Positions 52,965 to 61,298 of a stretch of 64,000 bases of DNA are shown here, piece after piece (within the stretch, counting starts at the first letter, position 1; every line of letters begins with the position of its first letter). The position numbers and the translations under genes were made by a program. Source of the stretch: CBDDBU01 sp965226045 (lineage in GTDB: Bacteria > Pseudomonadota > Alphaproteobacteria > VGEJ01); contig CBDDBU010000023.1 in assembly GCA_965226045.1 (NCBI GenBank), forward strand, positions 186,001 to 250,000, in the 5' to 3' direction. Under the pieces are notes generated by a model. The model saw only the letters and a program-made list of their open reading frames with translations, was not told the DNA's origin and searched no databases.

Positions 52965-55900
52965 GTGCCGCGCCGTACTGATATCGAGTCGATTCTGGTG
53001 ATTGGGGCAGGCCCGATCGTCATTGGCCAGGCGTGCGAGTTCGACTATTCGGGCACCCAGGCCTGCCAGGCCCTTAAGGACGAGGGCTATCGCGTCATAC
53101 TGGTCAACTCCAACCCCGCCACCATCATGACCGACCCGAGCATGGCCGATGCCACCTACATCGAGCCGATCACGCCGGAGACGGTGGCCCGCATTATCGA
53201 GAAGGAACGGCCCGACGCGCTGCTGCCGACCATGGGCGGGCAGACCGCGCTCAATGTCTCGGCGGCACTGGCGGCGGAGGGCATTCTCGGTCGGCACGCC
53301 GTCGAGATGATCGGCGCCTCGCATGAGGTCATCGACAAGGCCGAGAACCGCCTGCTGTTCCGCCAAGCCATGACCAATATCGGGCTCGAGTGCCCGCGTA
53401 GCAAGATCGCGCACTCGGTGGCGGAAGCGCGCGCGGCGATCGCGACGTTGGGGCTGCCGGCCATCATCCGCCCCTCCTACACGTTGGGCGGGCTCGGCGG
53501 CGGCATCGCCTTCAACCGCGCCGAGTGCGACACCATCGTCGCCGCCGGTCTCGATGCCTCGCCGACCGACGAGGTGCTGATCGAGGAATCGGTGCTGGGC
53601 TGGAAAGAGTACGAGATGGAGGTGGTGCGCGATCGCAACGACAACTGCATCATCGTCTGCTCGATCGAGAATGTCGATCCGATGGGCGTACACACCGGCG
53701 ATTCGATCACCGTCGCGCCGGCGCTGACGCTGACCGATAAGGAATACCAGCTGATGCGCGACGCCTCGATCGCGGTATTGCGTGAGGTCGGCGTCGAGAC
53801 CGGCGGCTCGAACGTGCAGTTCGCCGTCAACCCCGACGACGGCCGGCTGGTGGTCATCGAGCTGAACCCGAGGGTGTCGCGTTCCTCGGCGCTCGCCTCC
53901 AAGGCGACCGGCTTTCCCATCGCCAAGGTCGCGGCGCGCCTCGCGGTCGGCTACACCCTCGATGAGCTCGACAACGACATCACCGGCGTCACGCCGGCCT
54001 CGTTCGAACCGACCATCGACTACGTGGTCACCAAGATCCCGCGCTTCACGTTCGAAAAGTTTCCCGGCGCCGAGGTGATGCTGGGGACGTCGATGAAGTC
54101 GGTCGGCGAGGTGATGTCGATCGGGCGCAGCTTCGCCGAATCGTTGCAGAAGGGTCTGCGCTCCTTGGAGACCGGGCTCACCGGCCTCGACGAAGTCGCG
54201 ATTCCCGGCCTGTCGAGCGGCGCCAGCGAGCCCGATCGGCGCGACGCCGTGCGCGCCGCGCTCGCGGTGCCGACCCCGGACCGCCTGCTCGTCATCGCCC
54301 AGGCATTCCGCGTCGGACTTTCGATCGACGAGGTGCACAAGGCGTGCCGGTACGATCACTGGTTCCTGGCCCAACTCCGCGACCTCGTCGAGTTCGAAGC
54401 GGAGGTCATTCGCGACGGCCTGCCGACCACCCGGCCGGGGCTGCTGCGCTTGAAGCAGGCGGGATTTTCCGATGCCCGGCTGGGCGAGATCAGCGGGCTC
54501 GGCGAGGACGAGGTCACGCGCCGTCGCGGCGATCTAAATCTCCATCCGGTGTTCCGTCGCATCGACACTTGCGCCGCCGAGTTCGAATCGCGCACTCCCT
54601 ACATGTACTCAAGTTATGAGGGCGACGGGGTGTTGGCGCCCGAGTGCGAAGCGGCGCCGAGCGCCCGCGACAAGGTGATGATCCTGGGCGGCGGTCCGAA
54701 TCGGATCGGCCAGGGCATCGAGTTCGACTATTGCTGTGTGCACGCGGCCTATGCGCTGACCGAGGCCGGCTTCGAGACCATCATGGTCAACTGCAACCCT
54801 GAAACCGTCTCGACCGACTACGACACCTCCGATCGTCTCTATTTCGAGCCGCTGACGGTGGAGGATGTGCTCGAGATCGCGCGGGTCGAACAGAGCGCCG
54901 GCACGCTGCGGGGCGTGATCGTGCAGCTCGGCGGCCAGACGCCGCTCAAGCTCGCCGCCGGCCTCGCTGCGGCGGGCGTGCCCATCCTCGGCACGTCGCC
55001 GGACGCCATAGACCTCGCCGAGGATCGGCAGCGCTTTCAGACTCTGGTCACCGGCCTCGGGCTGCTCCAGCCCGACAACGATATCGTCACCTCGGTCGAG
55101 GCCTCGGCGGCGGCGGCGGCCCGGATCGGCTATCCGGTGCTGGTGCGGCCGTCCTATGTCCTCGGCGGACGCGCGATGCGGATCATCCACGACGAGCAAT
55201 CGCTGTTGAAGTACATGGGCGAGGCCGTCCGGGTCTCGGGAACGAGCCCGGTCCTGATCGATTCCTATTTACGAGACGCGATCGAGGTCGACGTCGATGC
55301 GATCGCCGATGGGCAGGACGTGTTCGTCGCCGGGATCATGGAACACATCGAGGAGGCGGGTATCCATTCCGGCGACTCCGCGTGTTCGCTGCCGCCCCAT
55401 TCGCTGAGCCCCGAAATCATCGCCGAGCTCAGCCGCCAGACCGAGGCGCTGGCGCTGGCGCTGTCGGTGCGCGGGCTGATGAACGTTCAGTACGCGGTCA
55501 AGGACGGCGAGGTGTTCGTGATCGAGGTTAACCCACGGGCGAGCCGCACCGTACCGTTCGTCGCCAAGGCGACAGGCCTGCCGATCGCCAAGATCGCCGC
55601 TCGGGTGATCGCTGGCGAGACGCTGGCGTCGTTCGCACTCGAATCTCCACGGCTCGACCACGTAGCTGTCAAGGAAGCGGTGTTTCCGTTCGCGCGCTTC
55701 GCCGGCGTCGATATCATCCTCGGCCCGGAGATGCGCTCGACCGGCGAAGTGATGGGTATCGATCGTGACTTCGCCCACGCCTTCGCCAAGTCGCAAATAG
55801 CGAGCGGCACGATCCTGCCGCGCGAGGGGACGGTGTTCATCTCAGTTCGCCACAACGACAAGTCGGCGATGATCGCGCCGACGCGGCGACTGATCGAATT

Positions 55901-56228
55901 CGGCTTTCACGTGCTCGCCACGCGCGGCACCGCGCAGGCGCTCAGCCACGCCGGCATCGAGGTCGAGGTCGTCAACAAGGTACTGGAGGGCCGCCCGCAT
56001 ATCGTCGATCGGATCACCAATGGCGATGTCCAACTCGTCATCAACACCACCGAAGGCGCGCAGGCCATCGAGGACAGTTTTGCGCTGCGGCGTACGGCGC
56101 TGATGGAGCGGATCCCCTACTACACGACCGTCGCCGGTGCGTCGGCCGCCGTCAGGGCGATCGCGTCACTGCGCGAGGGCACACTTGAAGTCACCCCGCT
56201 TCAATCATATGATTTCATGAGATTCTGA
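52965..56228 (+). CDS. carB: Carbamoyl-phosphate synthase large subunit
   Basis: 1087 residues, two homologous ATP-grasp halves. The first opens RTDIESILVIGAGPIVIGQA with FDYSGTQACQALKDEGYRVI. The second opens KVMILGGGPNRIGQGIEFDY near residue 565. SYTLGGLGGGIAFNRAE and SYVLGGRAMRIIHDEQ are the carboxy- and carbamoyl-phosphate ATP-binding loops. The C-terminal MGS-like allosteric domain holds LLATRGTAQ-like GFHVLATRGTAQALSHAG. GTG start at 52965. It lies 154 nt after carA, separated by the palindromic repeats. Confidence 0.97.
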   Translation: MPRRTDIESILVIGAGPIVIGQACEFDYSGTQACQALKDEGYRVILVNSNPATIMTDPSMADATYIEPITPETVARIIEKERPDALLPTMGGQTALNVSAALAAEGILGRHAVEMIGASHEVIDKAENRLLFRQAMTNIGLECPRSKIAHSVAEARAAIATLGLPAIIRPSYTLGGLGGGIAFNRAECDTIVAAGLDASPTDEVLIEESVLGWKEYEMEVVRDRNDNCIIVCSIENVDPMGVHTGDSITVAPALTLTDKEYQLMRDASIAVLREVGVETGGSNVQFAVNPDDGRLVVIELNPRVSRSSALASKATGFPIAKVAARLAVGYTLDELDNDITGVTPASFEPTIDYVVTKIPRFTFEKFPGAEVMLGTSMKSVGEVMSIGRSFAESLQKGLRSLETGLTGLDEVAIPGLSSGASEPDRRDAVRAALAVPTPDRLLVIAQAFRVGLSIDEVHKACRYDHWFLAQLRDLVEFEAEVIRDGLPTTRPGLLRLKQAGFSDARLGEISGLGEDEVTRRRGDLNLHPVFRRIDTCAAEFESRTPYMYSSYEGDGVLAPECEAAPSARDKVMILGGGPNRIGQGIEFDYCCVHAAYALTEAGFETIMVNCNPETVSTDYDTSDRLYFEPLTVEDVLEIARVEQSAGTLRGVIVQLGGQTPLKLAAGLAAAGVPILGTSPDAIDLAEDRQRFQTLVTGLGLLQPDNDIVTSVEASAAAAARIGYPVLVRPSYVLGGRAMRIIHDEQSLLKYMGEAVRVSGTSPVLIDSYLRDAIEVDVDAIADGQDVFVAGIMEHIEEAGIHSGDSACSLPPHSLSPEIIAELSRQTEALALALSVRGLMNVQYAVKDGEVFVIEVNPRASRTVPFVAKATGLPIAKIAARVIAGETLASFALESPRLDHVAVKEAVFPFARFAGVDIILGPEMRSTGEVMGIDRDFAHAFAKSQIASGTILPREGTVFISVRHNDKSAMIAPTRRLIEFGFHVLATRGTAQALSHAGIEVEVVNKVLEGRPHIVDRITNGDVQLVINTTEGAQAIEDSFALRRTALMERIPYYTTVAGASAAVRAIASLREGTLEVTPLQSYDFMRF

Positions 56229-56280
56229 GGCCTTGCCGAGCCGTGCCTGCCGCTCGGCGGGCCCTAAACAGGCTTCTTGA

Positions 56281-56757
56281 ATGATGCAGAATGAGCCCGT
56301 GACCACCCACGGCTTTGACCGGCTTGAAACCGAGCTCAAGCACCTGAAGACCGTTGAACGGCCGGCCGTGATCAAGGCGCTGACCGAGGCCCGTGAGATG
56401 GGCGACATCTCGGAGAATGCCGAGTATCACGCGGCGAAGGAACGCCAGAGTTTCGTTGAGACGCGGGTCGCCCAGCTCGAAGGAAAAATCAGCCGCGCCA
56501 AGGTCATCGACGTCACCAAACTGTCGGGCAAGCAGGTGAAGTTCGGCGCGACTGTGGGGCTGGTCGACGATGACACCGACAAATCGCTTCGCTACCAGAT
56601 CGTCGGCGTCGATGAGGCGGACATACGCGAGGGCCGGCTGTCCGTAACATCGCCGCTGGCGCGCGCCCTGATCGGCAAAGCCAAAGGTGACAACGTCGAG
56701 GTCACGACTCCGGGCGGGTCCAAGTCCTACGAGGTCGTTTCAGTTCGGTTCAAGTGA
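56281..56757 (+). CDS. greA: Transcription elongation factor GreA
   Basis: 158 residues: TTHGFDRLETELKHLKTVER, then the acidic coiled-coil tip REMGDISENAEYHAAKERQS that enters the RNA polymerase secondary channel, and the C-terminal FKBP-like domain ending SYEVVSVRFK. Rescues backtracked polymerase. 52 nt downstream of carB, a frequent alphaproteobacterial order. Confidence 0.97.
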   Translation: MMQNEPVTTHGFDRLETELKHLKTVERPAVIKALTEAREMGDISENAEYHAAKERQSFVETRVAQLEGKISRAKVIDVTKLSGKQVKFGATVGLVDDDTDKSLRYQIVGVDEADIREGRLSVTSPLARALIGKAKGDNVEVTTPGGSKSYEVVSVRFK

Positions 56758-56785
56758 GCCGACTTCGCCGCGCCGCGATGAGGCG

Positions 56786-57826
56786 GTGAGCGCGGTCGGC
56801 CTGCGGTGCTGGGTGCTTACCGACGGCAAGGCCGGCACCGAGAACCAATGCATTGGCCTTGCCGAGGCGATCGGCGTCGAGCCGGTGGTCAAGCGAGTCC
56901 ACCCGCGTGCGCCCTGGACTTGGCTGCCGGTCGGTCGGTGGCCGCTTCCCCATTTGGCGCTCGGCGCCGACAGCGACCCGGTGGCGCCGCCATGGCCTGA
57001 TCTCCTGATCGCGTCTGGCCGCCGCAGCGTGCCCTACGCGCTCGCCATCAAACGGCGGAGTGGCGCGGCGACGTTCACGATCCAGGTCCAAGACCCGCGC
57101 TTACCGTCGAATCGGTTCGACATGGTGGCGCCGCCCCGCCATGACCACGTCCGTGGCGCCAATGTCGTCGAGACGCAAGGCGCGCTCAACCGGGTGACTC
57201 CGGCCCGACTGGCCGCCGCTGCCGCCGCCATGGCCGCGCGGCTCTCCCACCTACCACGGCCGCTCGTCGCCGTGCTGATCGGCGGGTCCAGCAACAGTTA
57301 CCGCCTGACCCCGGAGACCGCGCGGGAGTTGGGCCAGAGCTTGGCCGCGATGGCCGGCAGCTCCGGCGCCGGCCTCGTGGTGACGCCCTCGCGGCGCACC
57401 GGCCGGTCCAACGTCGAGGCCTTGCGCGCGGGACTTGGCATGGCCACGATCGAGGGTTCCGGCACCACGATCGAGATATGGGATGGCGTCAACCCTAACC
57501 CCTACTTCGGCTACCTGGGCCTCGCGGACGCTATTGTCGTCACCTGCGATTCGGTATCGATGACGTCGGAGGCATGCAGCACCGGCAAACCGGTCCACGT
57601 CGTCGAGCTGCCCGGTGGGGCGGCCAAATTTCACGAATTCCACGCCCGCCTCCGGGCCGGGGGGCTGACACGCCCATTCACAGGTACGCTGGAGCGGTGG
57701 TCCTATGAGCCGCTGCGTGATACCGCGGAGGTCGCCGCCGAGGTCAAGCAGCGGCTCGGGCGGCGGCTGGGAGGGTTGGGAGCCGCGCTCGGCGACGCCG
57801 GGCTTGCGGACGGGAAAACCGGTTGA
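56786..57826 (+). CDS. ELM1/GtrOC1 family protein (DUF1022)
   Basis: 346 residues if started at GTG 56786 (VSAVGLRCWVLTDGKAGTEN). Features of the ELM1-like family: CWVLTDGKAGTENQCIGLAE, PDLLIASGRRSVPYALAI, FTIQVQDPRLPSNRFDMV, LIGGSSNSYRLTPE, YLGLADAIVVTCDSVSMTSE and STGKPVHVVEL. A bacterial relative of the mitochondrial fission factor, with a glycosyltransferase-B-like pattern; its activity is not established. The frame is open upstream into greA, so the start is inferred from homology of the first motif. Confidence 0.82.
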   Translation: MSAVGLRCWVLTDGKAGTENQCIGLAEAIGVEPVVKRVHPRAPWTWLPVGRWPLPHLALGADSDPVAPPWPDLLIASGRRSVPYALAIKRRSGAATFTIQVQDPRLPSNRFDMVAPPRHDHVRGANVVETQGALNRVTPARLAAAAAAMAARLSHLPRPLVAVLIGGSSNSYRLTPETARELGQSLAAMAGSSGAGLVVTPSRRTGRSNVEALRAGLGMATIEGSGTTIEIWDGVNPNPYFGYLGLADAIVVTCDSVSMTSEACSTGKPVHVVELPGGAAKFHEFHARLRAGGLTRPFTGTLERWSYEPLRDTAEVAAEVKQRLGRRLGGLGAALGDAGLADGKTG

Positions 57827-57892
57827 ATATAAGAAGGCACGCCCATGGCGGGGCGATCGCGGGAGCGAGGTTTCTATGACCCAGGTTTTTCG

Positions 57893-58861
57893 ATGACCGA
57901 GACGCATCACGGCAGGGTCCTGATCCTGGGTTCAGGACCGGCCGGCCTGACCGCCGCCATCTACGCGGCGCGCGCGGGTCTGGAGCCTGCCCTGGTCCAC
58001 GGCATGGAGCCGGGCGGGCAGATGACCATCACCACCGACGTCGAGAATTACCCCGGTTTCGCCGATGTGATTCAGGGGCCCTGGCTGATGGAACAGATGC
58101 AGGTGCAGGCCGAGCATGTCGGCACGCGCATGTTCAGCGATTTGGTGACCTCGATCGACCTCGCGCGCCGACCGTTCCGGTGCGAGGGCGATTCAGGAGC
58201 GCGGTACACGGCCGATTCGTTGATCATCGCGACCGGCGCCCAGGCGCGTTGGCTGGGTCTGGAGAGCGAGGAAAAGTTCAAGGGCTTCGGCGTTTCGGCG
58301 TGCGCCACGTGCGATGGCTTCTTTTATCGCGGCAAGCAAGTCGCCGTCATTGGCGGCGGCAACACGGCGGTAGAGGAGGCGATATTTCTCACCCATCACG
58401 CCGAGAGTGTGGTGCTCGTGCACCGGCGCGACACGCTGCGCGCCGAGAAGATCTTGCAAGATCGCTTGTTCCGTAACCCCAAGATTGATGTCATGTGGGA
58501 CCACGTGCCGGACGAGGTGCTCGGTGTAGACGAACCGCTCGGTGTCAACGGGCTGCGGGTCCGCCACGTCAAGTCCGGGACGGCGCGCGATCTGGCGCTG
58601 GATGGCGTCTTCGTCGCCATCGGCCACGATCCGACCACGGCGCCGTTCCGCGGCCAGTTGGCGATGGATGACGACGGTTACATCGTCACCGCCGCCGATT
58701 CGACCCAAACGAGCGTTGCCGGTGTGTTCGCTGCGGGCGATGTCCAGGACAAGCTGTTCCGCCAGGCGGTCACGGCCGCCGGGACTGGGTGCATGGCCGC
58801 CCTCGAGGCCGAGAAGTTCCTCGCCGACAGCGTGATCGACAGCGCTGCGGCAGCCGAGTAG
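57893..58861 (+). CDS. trxB: Thioredoxin reductase
   Basis: FAD-binding VLILGSGPAGLTAAIYAARA, redox-active VSACATCDGFFYRGK (CATC), NADPH-binding VAVIGGGNTAVEEAIFLTHH, and the C-terminal FAD site VFAAGDVQDKLFRQAVTAAG. I place the start at 57893 (MTETHHGRVL), giving 322 residues. An in-frame ATG at 57845 would add 16 residues of low-complexity leader. Reduces thioredoxin with NADPH. Confidence 0.96.
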   Translation: MTETHHGRVLILGSGPAGLTAAIYAARAGLEPALVHGMEPGGQMTITTDVENYPGFADVIQGPWLMEQMQVQAEHVGTRMFSDLVTSIDLARRPFRCEGDSGARYTADSLIIATGAQARWLGLESEEKFKGFGVSACATCDGFFYRGKQVAVIGGGNTAVEEAIFLTHHAESVVLVHRRDTLRAEKILQDRLFRNPKIDVMWDHVPDEVLGVDEPLGVNGLRVRHVKSGTARDLALDGVFVAIGHDPTTAPFRGQLAMDDDGYIVTAADSTQTSVAGVFAAGDVQDKLFRQAVTAAGTGCMAALEAEKFLADSVIDSAAAAE

Positions 58862-58910
58862 CCGGCGGCGATTTTTTTATTGCGCCATGGACATTTTTTT
58901 CGACGCTGAC

Positions 58911-58938
58911 GGGGTCGTGGACCTGGAAACACGACCCC
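58911..58938 (+). terminator. Hairpin after trxB
   Basis: Perfect 9-bp inverted repeat GGGGTCGTG / CACGACCCC with a 10-nt loop, 50 nt after the trxB stop. No T-run follows, so a 3'-end stabiliser or factor-dependent stop is as likely as an intrinsic terminator. Confidence 0.5.
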
Positions 58939-58957
58939 AACTGACTACATAATCGCT

Positions 58958-59112
58958 ACAGGGATCGCCACCGGCGATCCGCCGCATGCGGGCCTTAGGT
59001 CCGGGTGTGTCGAGCGCTTCGGGGACTCCCCCCTCTCTGAAGCGTTGTACGTCTCCCAGACGTACTTCCTCCCTGTAAACTGGCCGGAGCCTTCGGGCTC
59101 CGGCCTTTCTTT
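58958..59112 (+). ncRNA. Candidate structured small RNA with intrinsic terminator
   Basis: No reading frame is convincing, but base pairing is dense. ACAGGGA (58958-58964) can close on TCCCTGT (59070-59076). Inside are GGATCGCC/GGCGATCC, GCCGC/GCGGG-type, AGCGCTTC/GAAGCGTT and an 8-bp GTACGTCT-CCC-AGACGTAC hairpin. A 10-bp GGCCGGAGCC-TTCG-GGCTCCGGCC stem followed by TTTCTTT (59082-59112) is a strong terminator. CATAAT at 58948-58953 could be the -10. Length about 155 nt. It lacks the SRP RNA tetraloop signature. 6S-like topology is possible but unproven. Confidence 0.5.
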
Positions 59113-59362
59113 GGGTAGGCGCGTCTGGCACATCGTGGCTGTCCACCGCACTGACGATCAGCCCCGAACGCCTGAGGCCAAATTTTCGGCGGGTCGCCGC
59201 TCTCGCAAAAAGTCCGCCTCAACCGTGCCCCGGCTCTCCGGCTTGAGGCCCCTTCGCGATCGCCCGAGTGGCCAGCCCGATCACCTCCGTCTGCGCAGCG
59301 GCAGCGCCCCTTGCCTGATAAAGTCGCGCGAACCTTGCCCGCTTGACAGTCGTGAGAGATTT
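59113..59362. other. Non-coding stretch after the candidate RNA
   Basis: I see no gene here. Sequence composition changes toward higher AT at its right edge. Confidence 0.4.
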
Positions 59363-60160
59363 CTACCTCGGGCGTATTGAGTTGCAGTCTTCTTCTAGGC
59401 AGTTCATTGCGACATCCCTAAGGCTTTCAAAAACCGCTCTGTGCCCATCCGCATTGAAATTAGTATCCGTCGGGAAGTGAGGTTCTTCCTCGTGATTCAA
59501 GAACGCGTCAAGCTTGTACAAATCTATCGCGACATCGCCAAACCCGTGCAATATTGGGTGCCCCGCCAAGTTATCTCTATTGTAGACTATAATAATTCTA
59601 GCGTTCATGTCTGATATAGATTTCATCATAAGAAGGACAATTATCCGAAACTTCCTAAGACTCGCGCCCGGTACGTTCCGGACTGTTCTCATTTCCTGTT
59701 TGACAGAACTGTAGCGGGACTCGATATAGCGCACATAGGACTCTCTGTAATATTCGTTTAGGTACACGTAGGCATAACTATACCACGATAGCCAATCTTG
59801 AAATGGCATCGGTAACATTCGTCGTCGGTAAGTTTGGGCTTCCGGAGTGTCGCGCGTTACAGGGACATTCTTCAAAACCAGGTCACGGTCACGCATGACA
59901 AAGTATGGCTTGGCCCGCTGTCCCACATGGGAAGACATTATGTCGGAGAAGTCATTGCTGTCGACAAAGAGGAGAACAACGTCAGGGGCGTACTTCAGTC
60001 CGTCCATTTTCAATTTTGAAATTCTTGATCTGTCCCATACCCTGATACTCCGAGATTAATAACCTCCAAGTTCGGAATGGCGTCGTCGAGAAGCACTGAG
60101 AACGTCTCTCTGTCTTCCACTCCCCAGCCGAAGGCCCCAGAGTCCCCCAGAACGACAAGT
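59363..60160 (-). pseudogene. SGNH-hydrolase-like gene, frameshifted
   Basis: The C-terminal two thirds are open from TTG 60013: PDVVLLFVDSNDFSDIMSSH (block III-like), LSWYSYAYVYLNEYYR, ARIIIVYNRDN and DTNFNADGHRAVFESL (the D-x-x-H catalytic end). The N-terminal third lies in another frame just upstream: LVVLGDSGAFGWGVEDRETF carries the GDS nucleophile, followed by NLEVINLGVSGYGTDQEF. The phase is lost in the A-rich CAAAATTGAAAATG near 60010-60022, and a TGA precedes LVVLGDS. Codon use is AT-richer than the neighbours, suggesting foreign origin. Such proteins often modify surface polysaccharide. Confidence 0.65.
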
Positions 60161-60669
60161 CATGTTGTGAGTTCCATTTTCTCATATCAATAGGGGTCGC
60201 CTCTGTAGCCGTATTGGTCGATGTGATAGACGACGTCGAAGCTACCGGATTTCTGATGCCTCTTAGAGCTACTCTTCTTTAGCGTCCAGCCCAGTGTCGG
60301 ATCATAGACAACGGAAGAAGAGAGATTCAAATGGCTCGCGAGGATGTGAGTCTAAATCTTAGCGAGTCCGGAGAAAATCGCTATTGATAAAACGATGGCG
60401 CCGCGATTGTAAGCGATGGCCAAGAGCATACGCCTATTTTCTATCAAACCGATTCTCCACGACTTCCTCCGATCTATAGTGCATCGCGCGGCGGCCACAA
60501 CGCCCACGAAAGCGGCCAGAGCACTCTCGCCCACGAATTTGGCCGAGCGAACGCAGTTTGCACCGAACTGCGTTGCTCACGAGGGCGTCCCGACTCTCCG
60601 CCTCCACGCGCACGCTGCCGTAGGCCAATCACTAGAACCCACTGGCTTTGCGCTGATGCGACACGCACT
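60161..60669. other. Non-coding, AT-richer stretch
   Basis: No credible gene, RNA or repeat was recognised. Probably part of the decayed acquired segment that includes the SGNH pseudogene. Confidence 0.5.
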
Positions 60670-61275
60670 TTAGCGGAACGCTGGGCCGTGGACCCAGCCG
60701 ACGGCGCAGTGTCGGGTGCCACGGGTGACTTGCGAGACGCGGTGGGTGCGGAAGGCGGGAAACAGAATGAGGCTGCCGAGCGCCCTGAAGTCGAGGTGCT
60801 CGGTGTTGACGTTCATGAACTCGAGATCGCCGCCGTCGTAGTCCTGGGGCGGCGAGAGCTGCACGGTAAAGCCGAGCTTGCGCGAGGCATTGGCGGCGGC
60901 GCCGACATCGATATGCCAGTCGTAGTGATCGCTGCTCGCGCCTTGGTAGCGCATCAGCCAGGGCTCGTCATCGGCGACGAAACCGGTCAGGTCGAAGCCG
61001 TAGCCGTGTGAATTGAAATTGCTGACCTCGAACGCGATGACGTTGAGGGGGAAGCCGTCGTTGCGCACACGCAGGCGCTGCTGGTTCATCGAGCGGACGG
61101 TCGCAACCGTCGAGAACTGCCCCTGGCCGGTATGACCACCGATCTTGCCAGGCTGCCAATCGGCCGCCTTCGCGGCGCCGAGAATCTGGCGGCACTGATC
61201 GGGCGTGAAGATCTGCTTGACGTAGACGTTGGTGATGTTGGGATTGCGCAGCGGCAGGGTCGGAAACACGATCAC
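60670..61275 (-). CDS. 2-oxoglutarate/Fe(II)-dependent oxygenase (prolyl-4-hydroxylase type)
   Basis: 201 residues. The double-stranded beta-helix metal site is DHYDWHIDVG (His121-x-Asp123) and the distal His178 in FPAFRTHRVSQVTRG, with Arg185/Arg188 placed to bind 2-oxoglutarate. GGDLEFMN and LGSLILFPAF are the usual P4H strands. Hydroxylates a protein or small substrate, unidentified. Same strand as, and 23 nt downstream of, the sulfotransferase gene, so probably co-transcribed with it. Confidence 0.85.
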   Translation of the reverse strand: MIVFPTLPLRNPNITNVYVKQIFTPDQCRQILGAAKAADWQPGKIGGHTGQGQFSTVATVRSMNQQRLRVRNDGFPLNVIAFEVSNFNSHGYGFDLTGFVADDEPWLMRYQGASSDHYDWHIDVGAAANASRKLGFTVQLSPPQDYDGGDLEFMNVNTEHLDFRALGSLILFPAFRTHRVSQVTRGTRHCAVGWVHGPAFR

Positions 61276-61298
61276 GGCCAGCCTCTTATCTGTGTTGT

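Noticed and set aside
52863..54374. 503-codon minus-strand open frame opposite carB
   Set aside because: Arg/His/Asp-rich antisense shadow; carB is unambiguous on the plus strand.
58940..59112. SRP (4.5S) RNA or tmRNA identity for the structured region
   Set aside because: No GGAAGCAGCC-type SRP apical loop and no tRNA-like ends or tag frame; left as an unclassified candidate.
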